Numbered from the stretch's first letter, positions 8,002 to 16,236 are shown. The stretch is DNA of 64,000 nt from Clostridiales bacterium (GCA_004556965.1 SFFE01000004.1:1-64000), one strand, 5' to 3'. Numbers and translations: made by a program. Notes: generated by a model not told the origin, from the sequence alone.

Positions 8002-9645
8002 ATGGAAAACGATCATGTCTATATTGCGATAGATCTGAAATCCTACTATGCCTCCTGTGAATGTGCTGACCGGAAATTCGATCCGCTCACCACGAATCTG
8101 GTTGTGGCGGATATGAGCCGAACAGAGAAAACCATATGTCTGGCGGTTTCTCCGTCTCTGAAAGCGCACGGTGTCCCTGGACGCCCGCGGCTGTTTGAGG
8201 TCATCCAGAAGGTCAAAGAAATCAACGCGAAACGGCTGCGGGACTACCGCAGGAGCATTGGAGACTGGAAAGCTGAGTTCAAGGACAAATCCTTCGACGC
8301 GGAGGTCTTGGCCTCGGATCCGTCGATGGAACTGGACTACTTCGTAGCGCCGCCCAGGATGGCACGATACATGGAGGTCTCCTCCAAAATCTACGGAATC
8401 TATCTGAAGTACGTTGCCAAGGAAGACGTCATCGTCTACTCCATAGATGAGGTTTTCATTGATGTCACGAAGTATTTGTCCACCTACAAAATGACGGCGA
8501 AGGAAATGGCAATGACGATGATCCGGGATGTCCTGCACGAGACCGGGATCACAGCCACCGCAGGCATCGGCACAAATCTGTATCTTGCCAAAGTTGCCAT
8601 GGACATTGTGGCGAAGCATGTGGACCCCGATGAAAACGGGGTGCGCCTTGCTGAGATCGATGAGATCTCCTACCGGCACATCCTTTGGAATCACAACCCC
8701 CTGACGGACTTCTGGAGGGTCGGCCCCGGGATCGCCCGAAAGCTTGAAGAGAACGGCATGTTCACAATGGGTGACGTGGCAATGATGTCCATGACGAAAA
8801 CGCCGGTCCAGGTTTTCATTGAGAAGCCCAACAAGGGCGAAGAGCACTACCAGATCATGCGGGACGGTGAAGACCTGCTCTATAAGCTTTTCGGTATAAA
8901 TGCGGAGCTTCTGATCGATCACGCCTGGGGCTACGAACCGGTCACGGTAGACTACATCAAACAGTACCGACCTGAAAGCAAGAGCCTTGGCTCCGGACAG
9001 GTGCTCCACAGACCATATAAATACGAAGAGGCTAAGATCATCGTCCGCGAAATGGCGGATGACCTTAGCCTTGAACTGCTGCGTAAGGGAATCGCTACAG
9101 CAAAAATAGAGTTGTATATCGGTTTCGACCGTGAAAGCCTGGTCGAAGAAAACGGACGCTACAAATATAAAGACGATCCTCAAGGGCGGTACTATAAAGG
9201 AAAAGTGACCCTCGATGGTTACGGCAGAAAACATCCCAAGCATTCAAACGGAAACCGTAAGCTGCCGTTCCCGACATCGTCCACGAAGATGATCGTCGAT
9301 GCGGCTCTCAGTATCTTCGAGGAGAAAGTTGACCCGCTCCTGTTAATCCGGCGCGTGAACATTGCCGCGATGAATGTGATCCCGGATTCTGAGGCATGGC
9401 AAATCCAGACTGCACATCAGGAGGCGCAGGGGCTGGGTCAGATGAATCTTTTCACGGACTATGAGCAACAGGACGCTGAACAGGAAGAGCAGCAAAATGA
9501 TCTGGAGAGGGAGCGCCGCCTCCAGGAAGCGGTTCTCACCATCAAGGATAAGTTCGGTCGGAATGCCGTTTTGAAAGGGACAAACTTCCTGGAAGGTGCA
9601 AGATCCAGGGAGCGCCACAATGAAGTCGGTGGCCACAAAGCGTAA
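8002..9645 (+). CDS. Y-family DNA polymerase (UmuC/DinB-like)
   Basis: A 547-residue translesion polymerase. The palm carries Asp11 in IAIDLKSYYASCE and the catalytic SIDE (Ser147-Glu150), giving the three expected metal ligands. A helix-hairpin region (FWRVGPGIARKL, about residues 235-246), the little-finger domain and a C-terminal beta-clamp motif QMNLF (starting at Gln480) follow. Compared with DinB it has an insert after about residue 85 and a long charged tail, like the UmuC-type proteins of Firmicute mobile elements. The start ATG 8002 was chosen because the domain begins directly there and the upstream gene ends at 7999. It would act with the YolD-like protein encoded next. Confidence 0.95.
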   Translation: MENDHVYIAIDLKSYYASCECADRKFDPLTTNLVVADMSRTEKTICLAVSPSLKAHGVPGRPRLFEVIQKVKEINAKRLRDYRRSIGDWKAEFKDKSFDAEVLASDPSMELDYFVAPPRMARYMEVSSKIYGIYLKYVAKEDVIVYSIDEVFIDVTKYLSTYKMTAKEMAMTMIRDVLHETGITATAGIGTNLYLAKVAMDIVAKHVDPDENGVRLAEIDEISYRHILWNHNPLTDFWRVGPGIARKLEENGMFTMGDVAMMSMTKTPVQVFIEKPNKGEEHYQIMRDGEDLLYKLFGINAELLIDHAWGYEPVTVDYIKQYRPESKSLGSGQVLHRPYKYEEAKIIVREMADDLSLELLRKGIATAKIELYIGFDRESLVEENGRYKYKDDPQGRYYKGKVTLDGYGRKHPKHSNGNRKLPFPTSSTKMIVDAALSIFEEKVDPLLLIRRVNIAAMNVIPDSEAWQIQTAHQEAQGLGQMNLFTDYEQQDAEQEEQQNDLERERRLQEAVLTIKDKFGRNAVLKGTNFLEGARSRERHNEVGGHKA

Positions 9646-9659
9646 GGGAGGAACATGAT

Positions 9660-10187
9660 ATGGGTAACAGACCTTACGTTTGGAAGGGCGGCGAAGAGAC
9701 CGACAAGTATGACGCCATTATCGACTGCCCGCACTATGTCTCGCTGCGACGGCCCCATATGAGCATGATCGACCGAGCAGCGCAGTTTTCACCGTTTGAT
9801 GCCCTGGAAGGGTACAGTGATGAGATCGTTGAAACCGGTCGCACCACCGAAGATCGGATCGAACTGTCTGAAGTGCAAATGGATCAACTTAATGAGAAGC
9901 TCCGCCTCTTAAATGAGATATGCACGGAAGCTGCTCACAGCAGGGGTGCTGGTGTTGAGATAGTTCTCCCCACCGCAACAGTAACATACTTCGTTCCGGA
10001 CAAGGAGATCAACAGGCACAGCAAAAAAAGCGGCGGCGCCTATGTGAATTTCACCGGGCAAGTCCGGCGTGTTGATATGACCCTCGGAAAGATGACGTTC
10101 CAAGGGAAGAACGGAAAACACAAGACTATTGCGATAGCAGATATTTCGGATATTCAAGGCGAGTTTGCAGAAAGGAGAACAGAATGA
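9660..10187 (+). CDS. YolD-like protein
   Basis: A 175-residue protein with the YolD signature: YDAIIDCPHYVSLRRPHMS, then MIDRAAQFSPFDAL at about residues 36-50 and a glutamate-rich helix (LNEKLRLLNEICTEA). YolD proteins are encoded beside Y-family polymerases and are thought to play the UmuD'-like partner role in Gram-positive bacteria. The start is ATG 9660 behind GGGAGGAAC, 15 bases after the polymerase stop. The C-terminal half resembles a small beta domain (GQVRRVDMTLGKMTF). Its end overlaps the next start by 4 bases (ATGA), so translation is coupled. Confidence 0.9.
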   Translation: MGNRPYVWKGGEETDKYDAIIDCPHYVSLRRPHMSMIDRAAQFSPFDALEGYSDEIVETGRTTEDRIELSEVQMDQLNEKLRLLNEICTEAAHSRGAGVEIVLPTATVTYFVPDKEINRHSKKSGGAYVNFTGQVRRVDMTLGKMTFQGKNGKHKTIAIADISDIQGEFAERRTE

Positions 10188-10885
10188 ATCTTGTTAAGCG
10201 TGATTGCGGAATAAACATGAGACTCGTCCCTTACGGGGGCGGGTGGACTGATCTATATGCAGACTTCGGCGAAGGTGAACTGTACTTCATCATCTCCAAC
10301 GTTATGGGGCCGGGTTTTATGGAACTCATGCGTGCTCTCTATTATCTGCACCCTGACAACGGCAACTCTGATGGGACGGATGATTTCATCGACTACAAGT
10401 ACGGCATTCTTGAGCTTGTTAACAACAACTATGTCCTGACCAAAATAATTGATGATACCCATGACATGGAGCCTCCGTTCACTTATCGCCCAATTCCCTG
10501 GAAAGCGCATTTCCAATGGGATGAGGAAGGCGCAGAGTCTCGGTGGGTGCTGGAAAGAGAGGCCAGCGAGGACGGATCTTTTGCAGTGAAGCTGCACATA
10601 GAGATTGACCGGTCTGAATTGAAAATCTACGATTACAAATTGAATTATGCGGATCTGTGCTATGCGGTCGCGGATGCCTGCACAAGGGCGTTAAAAAAAC
10701 ACGGTTTTCTCGGTTACCATGCTGCGACCTACGAAGAGGACATCAATGTACGGCACTTACTGTTTCTCAAGGCTGTTGCCCTGCATAGTATGGATGCATG
10801 TGAAGTTACCTGGTATCAGGAAAAAGGCAAGGGCGATACCAGCGATTTTTCAAAAGAATTGGAATTACTTCTGTTTGATATGTAG
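10184..10885 (+). CDS. Uncharacterised 233-aa cargo protein
   Basis: I do not recognise this family. The protein is soluble and acidic, with no signal peptide or membrane segment. It has a mixed alpha/beta look, with an aromatic-rich N-terminal half (GGGWTDLYADFGEGELYF) and a helical C-terminal half. Its start overlaps the YolD stop (ATGA at 10184-10187), so it is cotranslated with the polymerase module. Size and composition recall immunity proteins of polymorphic toxin systems, but nothing decisive is seen; that remains a guess. Confidence 0.6.
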   Translation: MNLVKRDCGINMRLVPYGGGWTDLYADFGEGELYFIISNVMGPGFMELMRALYYLHPDNGNSDGTDDFIDYKYGILELVNNNYVLTKIIDDTHDMEPPFTYRPIPWKAHFQWDEEGAESRWVLEREASEDGSFAVKLHIEIDRSELKIYDYKLNYADLCYAVADACTRALKKHGFLGYHAATYEEDINVRHLLFLKAVALHSMDACEVTWYQEKGKGDTSDFSKELELLLFDM

Positions 10886-10893
10886 GTGATGAG

Positions 10894-11586
10894 ATGGGAA
10901 ACACATACGGCTATAAACCATTAAGTTATGAACTTATTACTTTGCTTCGTTCTGGAGCGCCTGATTTCGCAGCTGCAGAGGATCTCATCCAGCGAGGTGC
11001 AGATGTAAATGACCAGGGTGATGATAAGGGCGAAAATGTCCTGTCGGAGATCCTTATGGGATACTGGCAGTCTGGCACCGATGACATGGCGCAGGAAGAG
11101 TGCTGGAATTGTGAATCAAGTCGTAATGAATGTGCTGCTTGCGAACATAATTTGAACCCTAATGCTGGAGAGTCAATGATCAGGGTCATTCGTTTTTTCC
11201 TTGATCATGGATTTGATATGAATCGTAACGAGGGGCGGCATGGGGCACAGGCGTTAAACTCACTTAAGCCTGACCTGCCCGACAGCTCACTAAAGATCGG
11301 TACCTTTGTATATACCGCTATGAGGAACCTTGAGGCCGCTGGTTTTAGCTTTACAGATGATGAGATTGATCAAATGTGTAGCTCTGAGTGGTCAAAGAAG
11401 ATCTTTCATACGAACAAACCCTTTATGAAACGATATACACCTGGACAAACGGACAACAAAGGGACAGACGGATATGTGCGCTTTAAGTCAGAACCATATA
11501 TTTTTAATGGCAATCAAGTTCTGATTAGTAAAGAGCGGTTTGAGAGCCAGAGAAAGTATTTTACTGAATGGTATAATTCAATCTAA
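10894..11586 (+). CDS. Uncharacterised protein with ankyrin-like segments
   Basis: A 230-residue soluble protein. The N-terminal part contains one good ankyrin-type turn (AAAEDLIQRGADVNDQGDD) and a second weaker one (RFFLDHGFDMNRNEGRHGA), so it is probably a short, degenerate ankyrin repeat protein. A cluster of cysteines (CWNCESSRNECAAC) lies between them and could bind a metal. It starts 8 bases after the previous stop and is the last gene of the island. Base composition becomes more AT-rich from here into the gap that follows. No function can be assigned. Confidence 0.6.
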   Translation: MGNTYGYKPLSYELITLLRSGAPDFAAAEDLIQRGADVNDQGDDKGENVLSEILMGYWQSGTDDMAQEECWNCESSRNECAACEHNLNPNAGESMIRVIRFFLDHGFDMNRNEGRHGAQALNSLKPDLPDSSLKIGTFVYTAMRNLEAAGFSFTDDEIDQMCSSEWSKKIFHTNKPFMKRYTPGQTDNKGTDGYVRFKSEPYIFNGNQVLISKERFESQRKYFTEWYNSI

Positions 11587-11594
11587 AGCGGATA

Positions 11595-11680
11595 TTGCAT
11601 ACGGAATCGGATCTCGCATACGAGTATCTATCTTGCATACGTATTGCCCTTCTCGCAAACTTAATTAACATCTCGCAAAC
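11595..11680 (+). repeat. Five phased direct repeats (YYGCAWAC, 19-20 bp period)
   Basis: TTGCATAC 11595-11602, TCGCATAC 11614-11621, TTGCATAC 11633-11640, TCGCAAAC 11653-11660 and TCGCAAAC 11673-11680. Start-to-start distances are 19, 19, 20 and 20 bases, close to two helical turns, so bound proteins would line up on one face. A sixth copy in opposite orientation (GTTTGCGA) is at 11773-11780. TATAAT at 11683-11688 follows the last repeat. The form is that of iterons or of multiple recombinase or regulator sites. Confidence 0.75.
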
Positions 11681-11727
11681 TTTATAATGGCAAGAGATTG
11701 TAAAAAACCCGTCTGAATAAACGTAGA

Positions 11728-11767
11728 ATCCCCGGCAGAATCACTGCCGGGGATTTGTTTTTTTTGT
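11728..11767 (+). terminator. Rho-independent terminator
   Basis: ATCCCCGGCAG paired with CTGCCGGGGAT over a short loop, followed by a T-rich run. It lies 140 bases after the last island gene and would end its transcript. Confidence 0.88.
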
Positions 11768-11834
11768 ATAGAGTTTGCGAGAAGTCATAATGTTCCTTGG
11801 CGCAAGGGGTTTTGATTATAGGGGGGTGCAAGGC

Positions 11835-11871
11835 AAAGGGACCCTGATCGTATCATAATCAGAGTCCCTTT
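11835..11871. terminator. Hairpin, probably terminator
   Basis: AAAGGGAC paired with GTCCCTTT with an inner imperfect stem (CCTGAT/ATCAGA). A modest T stretch follows on the + side. It has no obvious gene of its own. Confidence 0.5.
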
Positions 11872-12089
11872 ATGATCCGAGTGTAGAGATCCTTAGTCCT
11901 CAACAAGAATGAACCTTTTAATTATTCGAATTCGTTAAAAGGTTTAGGGGGAGGGCGCATTTCTCCCGGGACACCAAAACCAATAGTTCAAACAAAAACA
12001 AAAATAGCGAGGGAGAAAGATGCGTGTTTGCACCCTTCACCTCGCTATAACGCTTGGTATAAGGCGTTTCTCTAGAGAAATAATTAAAA

Positions 12090-12123
12090 AGTACGCAAGC
12101 TATTGTATCATAGCTTGCGTACT
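12090..12123 (-). terminator. Terminator of tRNA-Ser
   Basis: AGTACGCAAGCTA paired with TAGCTTGCGTACT (13-bp perfect stem). Read on the minus strand it follows the tRNA 3' end by a few bases and is followed by TTTTTAATT. Confidence 0.85.
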
Positions 12124-12127
12124 AACG

Positions 12128-12220
12128 TGGCGGAGAAGGAGGGATTCGAACCCTCGATACCCTTATGGGGTATACACGATTTCCAATCGTGCGCGCTCGG
12201 CCGGACTACGCGACTTCTCC
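12128..12220 (-). tRNA. tRNA-Ser (anticodon GGA)
   Basis: A 93-base tRNA on the minus strand including an encoded CCA (TGG on + at 12128-12130). The acceptor stem is GGAGAAG/CTTCTCC and the T-loop GGTTCGAATCC is standard. The anticodon stem CACGA/TCGTG encloses TTGGAAA, which gives anticodon GGA (UCC codons). A long variable arm, as in class II serine tRNAs, is present. The 3' end faces the repeat-rich end of the accessory island, a common place for integration. Confidence 0.96.
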
Positions 12221-12396
12221 ACGTCCGCTCGAACTCTTTCAACTCTGAAATTGTCAGCTTGAACATTATAATAAACATTCCCGATAAAGTCAAGCCCCAA
12301 AGCGCCACATTTCAAAATTTTGCACGGAATGATGCAGGACCGCGTGCTCAAGCGCCACAAGCCCCGGCTCCGAAATCGGAGCCGGGGCTCGCGCGT

Positions 12397-12882
12397 TTAA
12401 GCCAGCGCGGCGGCGATCAGGGTGCGCAGGGCTGCAGCATGTGCGGTCTCCGCTTCCGACAGTTCCGCGTAAAGCGCGGCCAGTTCCGCGGTTTCCGCAG
12501 CCTGTGCGGCGCGGCGGTAGCGCTCCGCATTGGCCAGCTCGCCGAGATATGCCTTGCGCAGATCACCGAGCACGCTCCCGCGCATCGGACACGACCGGCT
12601 GGGCGCGCACGTGTCGCCGACTTGCAGAAAATACTCCACCTGCAGCCGGCGCAGATGCGCCCGCTCGGCTCCTGCCAGCCGCTGCAGCGTCCGCGCGGTG
12701 CTGCCGGAGCGCGCCGCCAGCGCGGTATAGAACGCCGCCGCCTCTGCCGCACGCTCGATGAAGCTCCTCAGAGATTCCGCGCCCGTACTTTGGGGCAGTG
12801 GGGGCAATGAGGGCGCCCCGCCGTTCACCCGGCGCCAGACCTGATCGAATCCGTCAAGGTCAAAGACTGTCTTTTCTTCCAA
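12397..12882 (-). CDS. Ferritin-like (rubrerythrin-fold) protein
   Basis: A 161-residue protein that is mainly four helices. Two ExxH motifs are visible, one in AERAHLRRL in the second helix and one in EAETAHAAAL in the last. Upstream glutamates lie in FIERAAEAAAFY and ELANAERY; together these are the usual diiron ligands of ferritin-like domains. A central Cys pair (TCAPSRSC) is extra. It could handle oxygen or peroxide in an anaerobe. The start at 12882 is ATG. Only a GC-rich hairpin (12359-12388) without a T-run lies after its end. Confidence 0.65.
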   Translation of the reverse strand: MEEKTVFDLDGFDQVWRRVNGGAPSLPPLPQSTGAESLRSFIERAAEAAAFYTALAARSGSTARTLQRLAGAERAHLRRLQVEYFLQVGDTCAPSRSCPMRGSVLGDLRKAYLGELANAERYRRAAQAAETAELAALYAELSEAETAHAAALRTLIAAALA

Positions 12883-12913
12883 GAAACATCACCTGCTTCA
12901 TCGTATGCCGCGC

Positions 12914-12942
12914 TTGCAAAAGTGTGCAAACTATGCCATAAT
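12914..12942 (+). promoter_or_regulatory. Promoter of rsmE
   Basis: TTGCAA (12914-12919), 17 bases, CATAAT (12937-12942), 35 bases before the rsmE start codon. Confidence 0.55.
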
Positions 12943-12977
12943 CAAGACGCTACACTTTCTTCGGAGGAGCTGGGCTT

Positions 12978-13706
12978 ATGGCGAAGTTTTTCATGGCAGG
13001 CGCCAATCTGATGGGCGGCACGGCCATCATCCGTGGGCGCGACGCGGAGCACATCCGGGTGCTGCGTATGAAGCCGGGCGAGAACGTCATCATCTGCGAC
13101 GGCGCGGGCAAGGACTACAAATGCCGCCTCGTCAAGGTCTCTGAGCAGGAGAGCGAGGCCGAGGTCCTGGAGGTCGTCCCATGTCCGGCGGAGCCGAGTG
13201 TGAACGCGCTGGTGCTTGCCGGCCTGCCGAAGGGCGAGCGCGCCGATTTCCTCGTGCAGAAATGCACGGAGGCCGGCGCGGCTGAGATTGTGTTTTTCAA
13301 CTGCACCCGCTGCGTCGCCAAGGCGGCGAATATGGATAAGAAGCTCGAACGCTGGCAGCGCATTGCCGAGGAGGCGGCCAAGCAGTCCGGGCGCGGGATC
13401 ATTCCCACAGTCGGCTATCTGGACGATTACGGCGAGGTGCTCAACCGTGCGGTACACCGTGACCTCGGCCTGTTCATGTACGAGACCGGTGAGCGGACGA
13501 CGATCCGCGAGGCTGTGGAGCGCGCGCCGGAGGTGCACACCGCTGCAATCATCACCGGGCCGGAGGGCGGCTTTGAGCCGTTCGAGGCCGAGCTTGCGCG
13601 CAGGGTCGGGTTGAACATCTGCTCCATGGGCGAACGCATCCTCCGTTGCGAGACCGCGCCCGTCGTCGCGCTGACCGCGCTGATGTATGGTACCGGCAAT
13701 TTATAA
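12978..13706 (+). CDS. rsmE: 16S rRNA (uracil-1498-N3)-methyltransferase
   Basis: A 242-residue SPOUT-class methyltransferase that modifies U1498 in the decoding region of 16S rRNA using AdoMet. A PUA-like N-terminal domain (about residues 1-70) begins with HIRVLRMKPGENV. The trefoil-knot domain carries KCTEAGA, the AdoMet loop ITGPEGGF (about residues 194-201) and the closing LRCETAPVVAL (about 222-232). The start ATG 12978 sits behind GGAGGAG. Length and motifs are standard. It is convergent with ybaB, with a shared hairpin between them. Confidence 0.95.
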   Translation: MAKFFMAGANLMGGTAIIRGRDAEHIRVLRMKPGENVIICDGAGKDYKCRLVKVSEQESEAEVLEVVPCPAEPSVNALVLAGLPKGERADFLVQKCTEAGAAEIVFFNCTRCVAKAANMDKKLERWQRIAEEAAKQSGRGIIPTVGYLDDYGEVLNRAVHRDLGLFMYETGERTTIREAVERAPEVHTAAIITGPEGGFEPFEAELARRVGLNICSMGERILRCETAPVVALTALMYGTGNL

Positions 13707-13725
13707 GGAATCTTTTTGATGGAAA

Positions 13726-13754
13726 AGCGCCCCGCATTTTGCGGAGCGCTTTTT
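13726..13754. terminator. Terminator between rsmE and ybaB
   Basis: AAAAGCGC...GCGCTTTTT with inner CCCCGCA/TGCGGA pairing. It is AT-flanked on both sides and therefore probably works in both directions for the convergent genes. Confidence 0.85.
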
Positions 13755-13762
13755 GGTTCGGT

Positions 13763-14101
13763 TCAGAAATTCAGATTCAAGCCGCCGGTGATCTTGCTGA
13801 CTGTCGCGTCGGACGCCGCTTCATACATCCGCAGCGCCTCGTTCACGGCCGCCATGACCATGTCCTCCAGCATCTCAACGTCGTCGGGGTCAACTGCAGC
13901 GGGGTCAATCGTGATTTTTGTGAGCTCCCGGTTGCCGTTGACGACCGCTGTGACCACGCCGCCGCCGGATTTGGCCGTAAACTCCTTGGATTCCAGCTCC
14001 TTCTGCATCCGCAGAAAATCCTGCTGCATCTTCTGCGCCTGCTTCATCATGCTGGACTGATTCATGCCGCCGTAACCGCCGCGAAATCCGCCTTTTGCCA
14101 T
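13763..14101 (-). CDS. ybaB: YbaB/EbfC nucleoid-associated protein
   Basis: A 112-residue DNA-binding protein of the YbaB family, forming a tweezer-like dimer. It has the expected MMKQAQKMQQDFLRMQKEL helix, then the VVTAVVNGNRELTKITIDP beta strands and a C-terminal helix with ALRMYE. A glycine-rich N-terminus (MAKGGFRGGYGGMNQ) is a common clostridial form. It is 38 bases after dnaX in the same direction with AGGAGG before the ATG. The dnaX-ybaB pair is an old conserved order; recR, which often follows, is absent here. Confidence 0.93.
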   Translation of the reverse strand: MAKGGFRGGYGGMNQSSMMKQAQKMQQDFLRMQKELESKEFTAKSGGGVVTAVVNGNRELTKITIDPAAVDPDDVEMLEDMVMAAVNEALRMYEAASDATVSKITGGLNLNF

Positions 14102-14139
14102 TTTGAATATCCTCCTATGTCGTTATCGTAAAGTTCTCT

Positions 14140-15798
14140 CTATTTGATTGTTACATTTGTAAACCGAGCAAGCTCCTCGATGTGCCGCTGTTGCATCTGC
14201 GCTGCAGTGTCCATCGGCTGCATCACGACCTTGGCGGCCTGCCCGGTTAGCTTCTCCACAGCCGTGCGGAACTGCTCGGAGACCGTTGGCGTGTTATACA
14301 TCGAAAATGCAAGCTGCTTGTTCAGCCGCAGGGTCAGGACACCGCCGTCGTAGCTGCCCGACGCCTGAAGCGGATCGAGCAGGAAACTGTATAGCCCGAC
14401 CGGGAGCACCTGCTCCATCTCCGCGCACAGCGCTTCCCACGAAAATCCGCTGGGCGCGGGGGGGACCGACTCTGACTCTGCAACCGGCGGCGCTTCTGCA
14501 GGAATGGACGGCTGCGGCGGCTGCTCCGGGAACGGCGGGCGATCTACCGAAACAGGCGGCTGCTCCGGAAGCGGCGGGCGCTCCGGCGTGACCGGCAGTT
14601 CCAGTGCGGGAGCCGGCTTAGACTGCGCCTTCTGCGAGGGCTGCACTGGAATCGTGCCGCTTTGCACGGCTTGCTCCAATCGCTCCAGCCGCGCGCGGAG
14701 TGCGGGCGGGTCGTCCTGCAGCTCCGGCCGGCACAGGCGGATGAGACACAGCTCTGCACCCATGCGCGGGTTCGGATTCAGCGCCATGTCAGCCAGCGCC
14801 GCCTGGATGCAGCGGATGTTTGCAAGAAGCTGCGCCGGACGGATTTCCTTTGCAAAGGCGTCGAGCGTAGCTGCATCGTATCCGCCGGAGAGCAACTCAG
14901 CGCCGCCGCGCGGCGCGACAGTCTGCATCAGTACGTCCCGCAGCAGCACGCTCAGCTCATCCAGCAGCGCCGACGGGTCTTTCCCGTCCTGCCAGAGCTG
15001 GCGGAACAGCACCAGCGCCTGCGCTGTGTCTCCTGCTGCGATGCATCGCAGCAGCTCCGCCGTACGCAGATGCCCGGCAAGCCCCATTGCAGAGAGCACA
15101 ACCTCCGTGGTGACGTGCTCGCTGCCGGAGCACTGGTCCAGCAGCGTCAACGCGTCGCGCATCCCGCCGTCCGCCAGACGCGCCAGCAGCGCGGCGGCGT
15201 CGTCCTGCAGGTCAATCTGCTCCTGCCCGGCCACATATCGCAGCCGCGCCGCGATCTGCTCGGCGGGAATGCGCTTGAAGCTGTGCCGCTGGCAGCGGGA
15301 CAGGATCGTTGCCGGAACCTTGTGCAGCTCCGTCGTCGCCAGAATGAACATCAGATGCTCCGGCGGCTCTTCGAGAATTTTCAGCAGCGCGTTGAACGCC
15401 GAGGTGCTGAGCATATGCACCTCGTCAATGATGTACACGCGTTTTTTGACGTTTGCAGGGGAGAAGACCGCTTCGTCGCGCAGGGCGCGCACGTTGTCCA
15501 CGCCGTTGTTGGACGCTGCGTCCAGCTCCACCACGTCGAGCACCGAGCCGTCGTCGATGCCGCGGCAGGCCGCGCACCGGTTGCACGGATTGCCGTTCAC
15601 CGGGTTCTCGCAGTTGACCGCCTTAGCCAGAATTTTGGCGCAGGTGGTCTTGCCCGTGCCGCGCGTGCCGATAAACAGGTATGCATGGGACAGCCGCCCG
15701 GTCTGCACCTGATGCTTCAGCGTTTCGGTGATATGGGTCTGCCCGACCACGTCGTCAAACGTTTTCGGACGCCATTTGCGGTAAAGCGCCTGATACAT
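14140..15798 (-). CDS. dnaX: DNA polymerase III subunit gamma/tau
   Basis: A 552-residue clamp-loader ATPase. Walker A is GTRGTGKT at residues 44-51; the zinc-binding cysteines are at Cys63 and in PCNRCAAC (72, 75, 78); the DEVH Walker B box lies in YIIDEVHMLS. AAA+ domains run to about residue 360, then a proline-rich linker (about 385-450) leads to a tau-like C-terminal domain that would contact the polymerase and helicase. No slippery frameshift signal is obvious. It lies directly downstream of the SRP RNA gene, a usual order in Firmicutes. Confidence 0.96.
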   Translation of the reverse strand: MYQALYRKWRPKTFDDVVGQTHITETLKHQVQTGRLSHAYLFIGTRGTGKTTCAKILAKAVNCENPVNGNPCNRCAACRGIDDGSVLDVVELDAASNNGVDNVRALRDEAVFSPANVKKRVYIIDEVHMLSTSAFNALLKILEEPPEHLMFILATTELHKVPATILSRCQRHSFKRIPAEQIAARLRYVAGQEQIDLQDDAAALLARLADGGMRDALTLLDQCSGSEHVTTEVVLSAMGLAGHLRTAELLRCIAAGDTAQALVLFRQLWQDGKDPSALLDELSVLLRDVLMQTVAPRGGAELLSGGYDAATLDAFAKEIRPAQLLANIRCIQAALADMALNPNPRMGAELCLIRLCRPELQDDPPALRARLERLEQAVQSGTIPVQPSQKAQSKPAPALELPVTPERPPLPEQPPVSVDRPPFPEQPPQPSIPAEAPPVAESESVPPAPSGFSWEALCAEMEQVLPVGLYSFLLDPLQASGSYDGGVLTLRLNKQLAFSMYNTPTVSEQFRTAVEKLTGQAAKVVMQPMDTAAQMQQRHIEELARFTNVTIK

Positions 15799-15835
15799 GC
15801 GGACGATTCACCTCCAAGCAAAAATCAAAAAACGT

Positions 15836-16128
15836 GACCTTTGACAAGACTGCACACCCGCCTTTGCATAGACGATATGCCCGTTACCACAGCAGCCAGC
15901 TCGGGCCCGGCGCCCCCGCGGCACACGGAGGGACCCGCTTAATGCTGCTCGGTTCCCCGCCTGACATGGTTCACGGGACTCCGTTGCGCTGGACCGGGCC
16001 TTCAACGCCGCTTACTACGGTCAGACGACACATCGGCTATCCGGGGGCGGGGATTCACCCCTGCTGTAGCGGATTGCAGGTACAGGGCACCGCTAGCTCC
16101 CCGACTAGTGCAGCCTTGTCAAGGGCCA
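15836..16128 (-). ncRNA. ffs: Signal recognition particle RNA, long bacterial type
   Basis: The two ends pair (CTTGACAAGGCTGCA near 16125 with TGCAGTCTTGTCAAAG near 15838). Near the 5' end there are Alu-domain hallmarks (GGTGCCCTGTACCTGCAATCC). The helix 8 region that binds Ffh is recognisable as GTCAGGCGGGGAACCGAGCAG. The size of about 290 bases, with an Alu domain, is the long form of Firmicutes such as Bacillus and clostridia. It would join Ffh to target nascent membrane proteins. Exact ends are approximate. Confidence 0.92.
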
Positions 16129-16236
16129 CGTTATGATATTATACTGCATTCCGGGGAAATACGCAAGGACATTTTTGACCTTACAGCGCAGATGCAGCGG
16201 TATTCAAAAGGTTTTGCGCAAATTAAAATTTTATGC

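Larger units (their letters stand above)
11587..12127. other. 541-base non-coding, repeat-rich end of the island
   Basis: No convincing gene is seen. The stretch holds a phased array of five YYGCAWAC repeats (11595-11680), terminator-like hairpins at 11728-11767 and 11835-11871, and an inverted copy of the repeat at 11773-11780. It also holds an inverted repeat AACCTTTTAA/TTAAAAGGTT at about 11911-11944, a distant inverted pair CGCATTTCTCCC/GGGAGAAAGATGCG at about 11958-12023, and the tRNA-Ser terminator at 12090-12123. It is AT-richer than the core genome around it and looks like the edge of a mobile segment. Confidence 0.6.

Noticed and set aside
11595..11680. CRISPR array
   Set aside because: The repeat core is only 8 bases and the period 19-20 bases; no cas genes. 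It fits iterons or protein sites.
5499..12127. Complete prophage
   Set aside because: Repressor-type control genes are present, but no integrase, capsid, tail, portal or lysis genes are seen.
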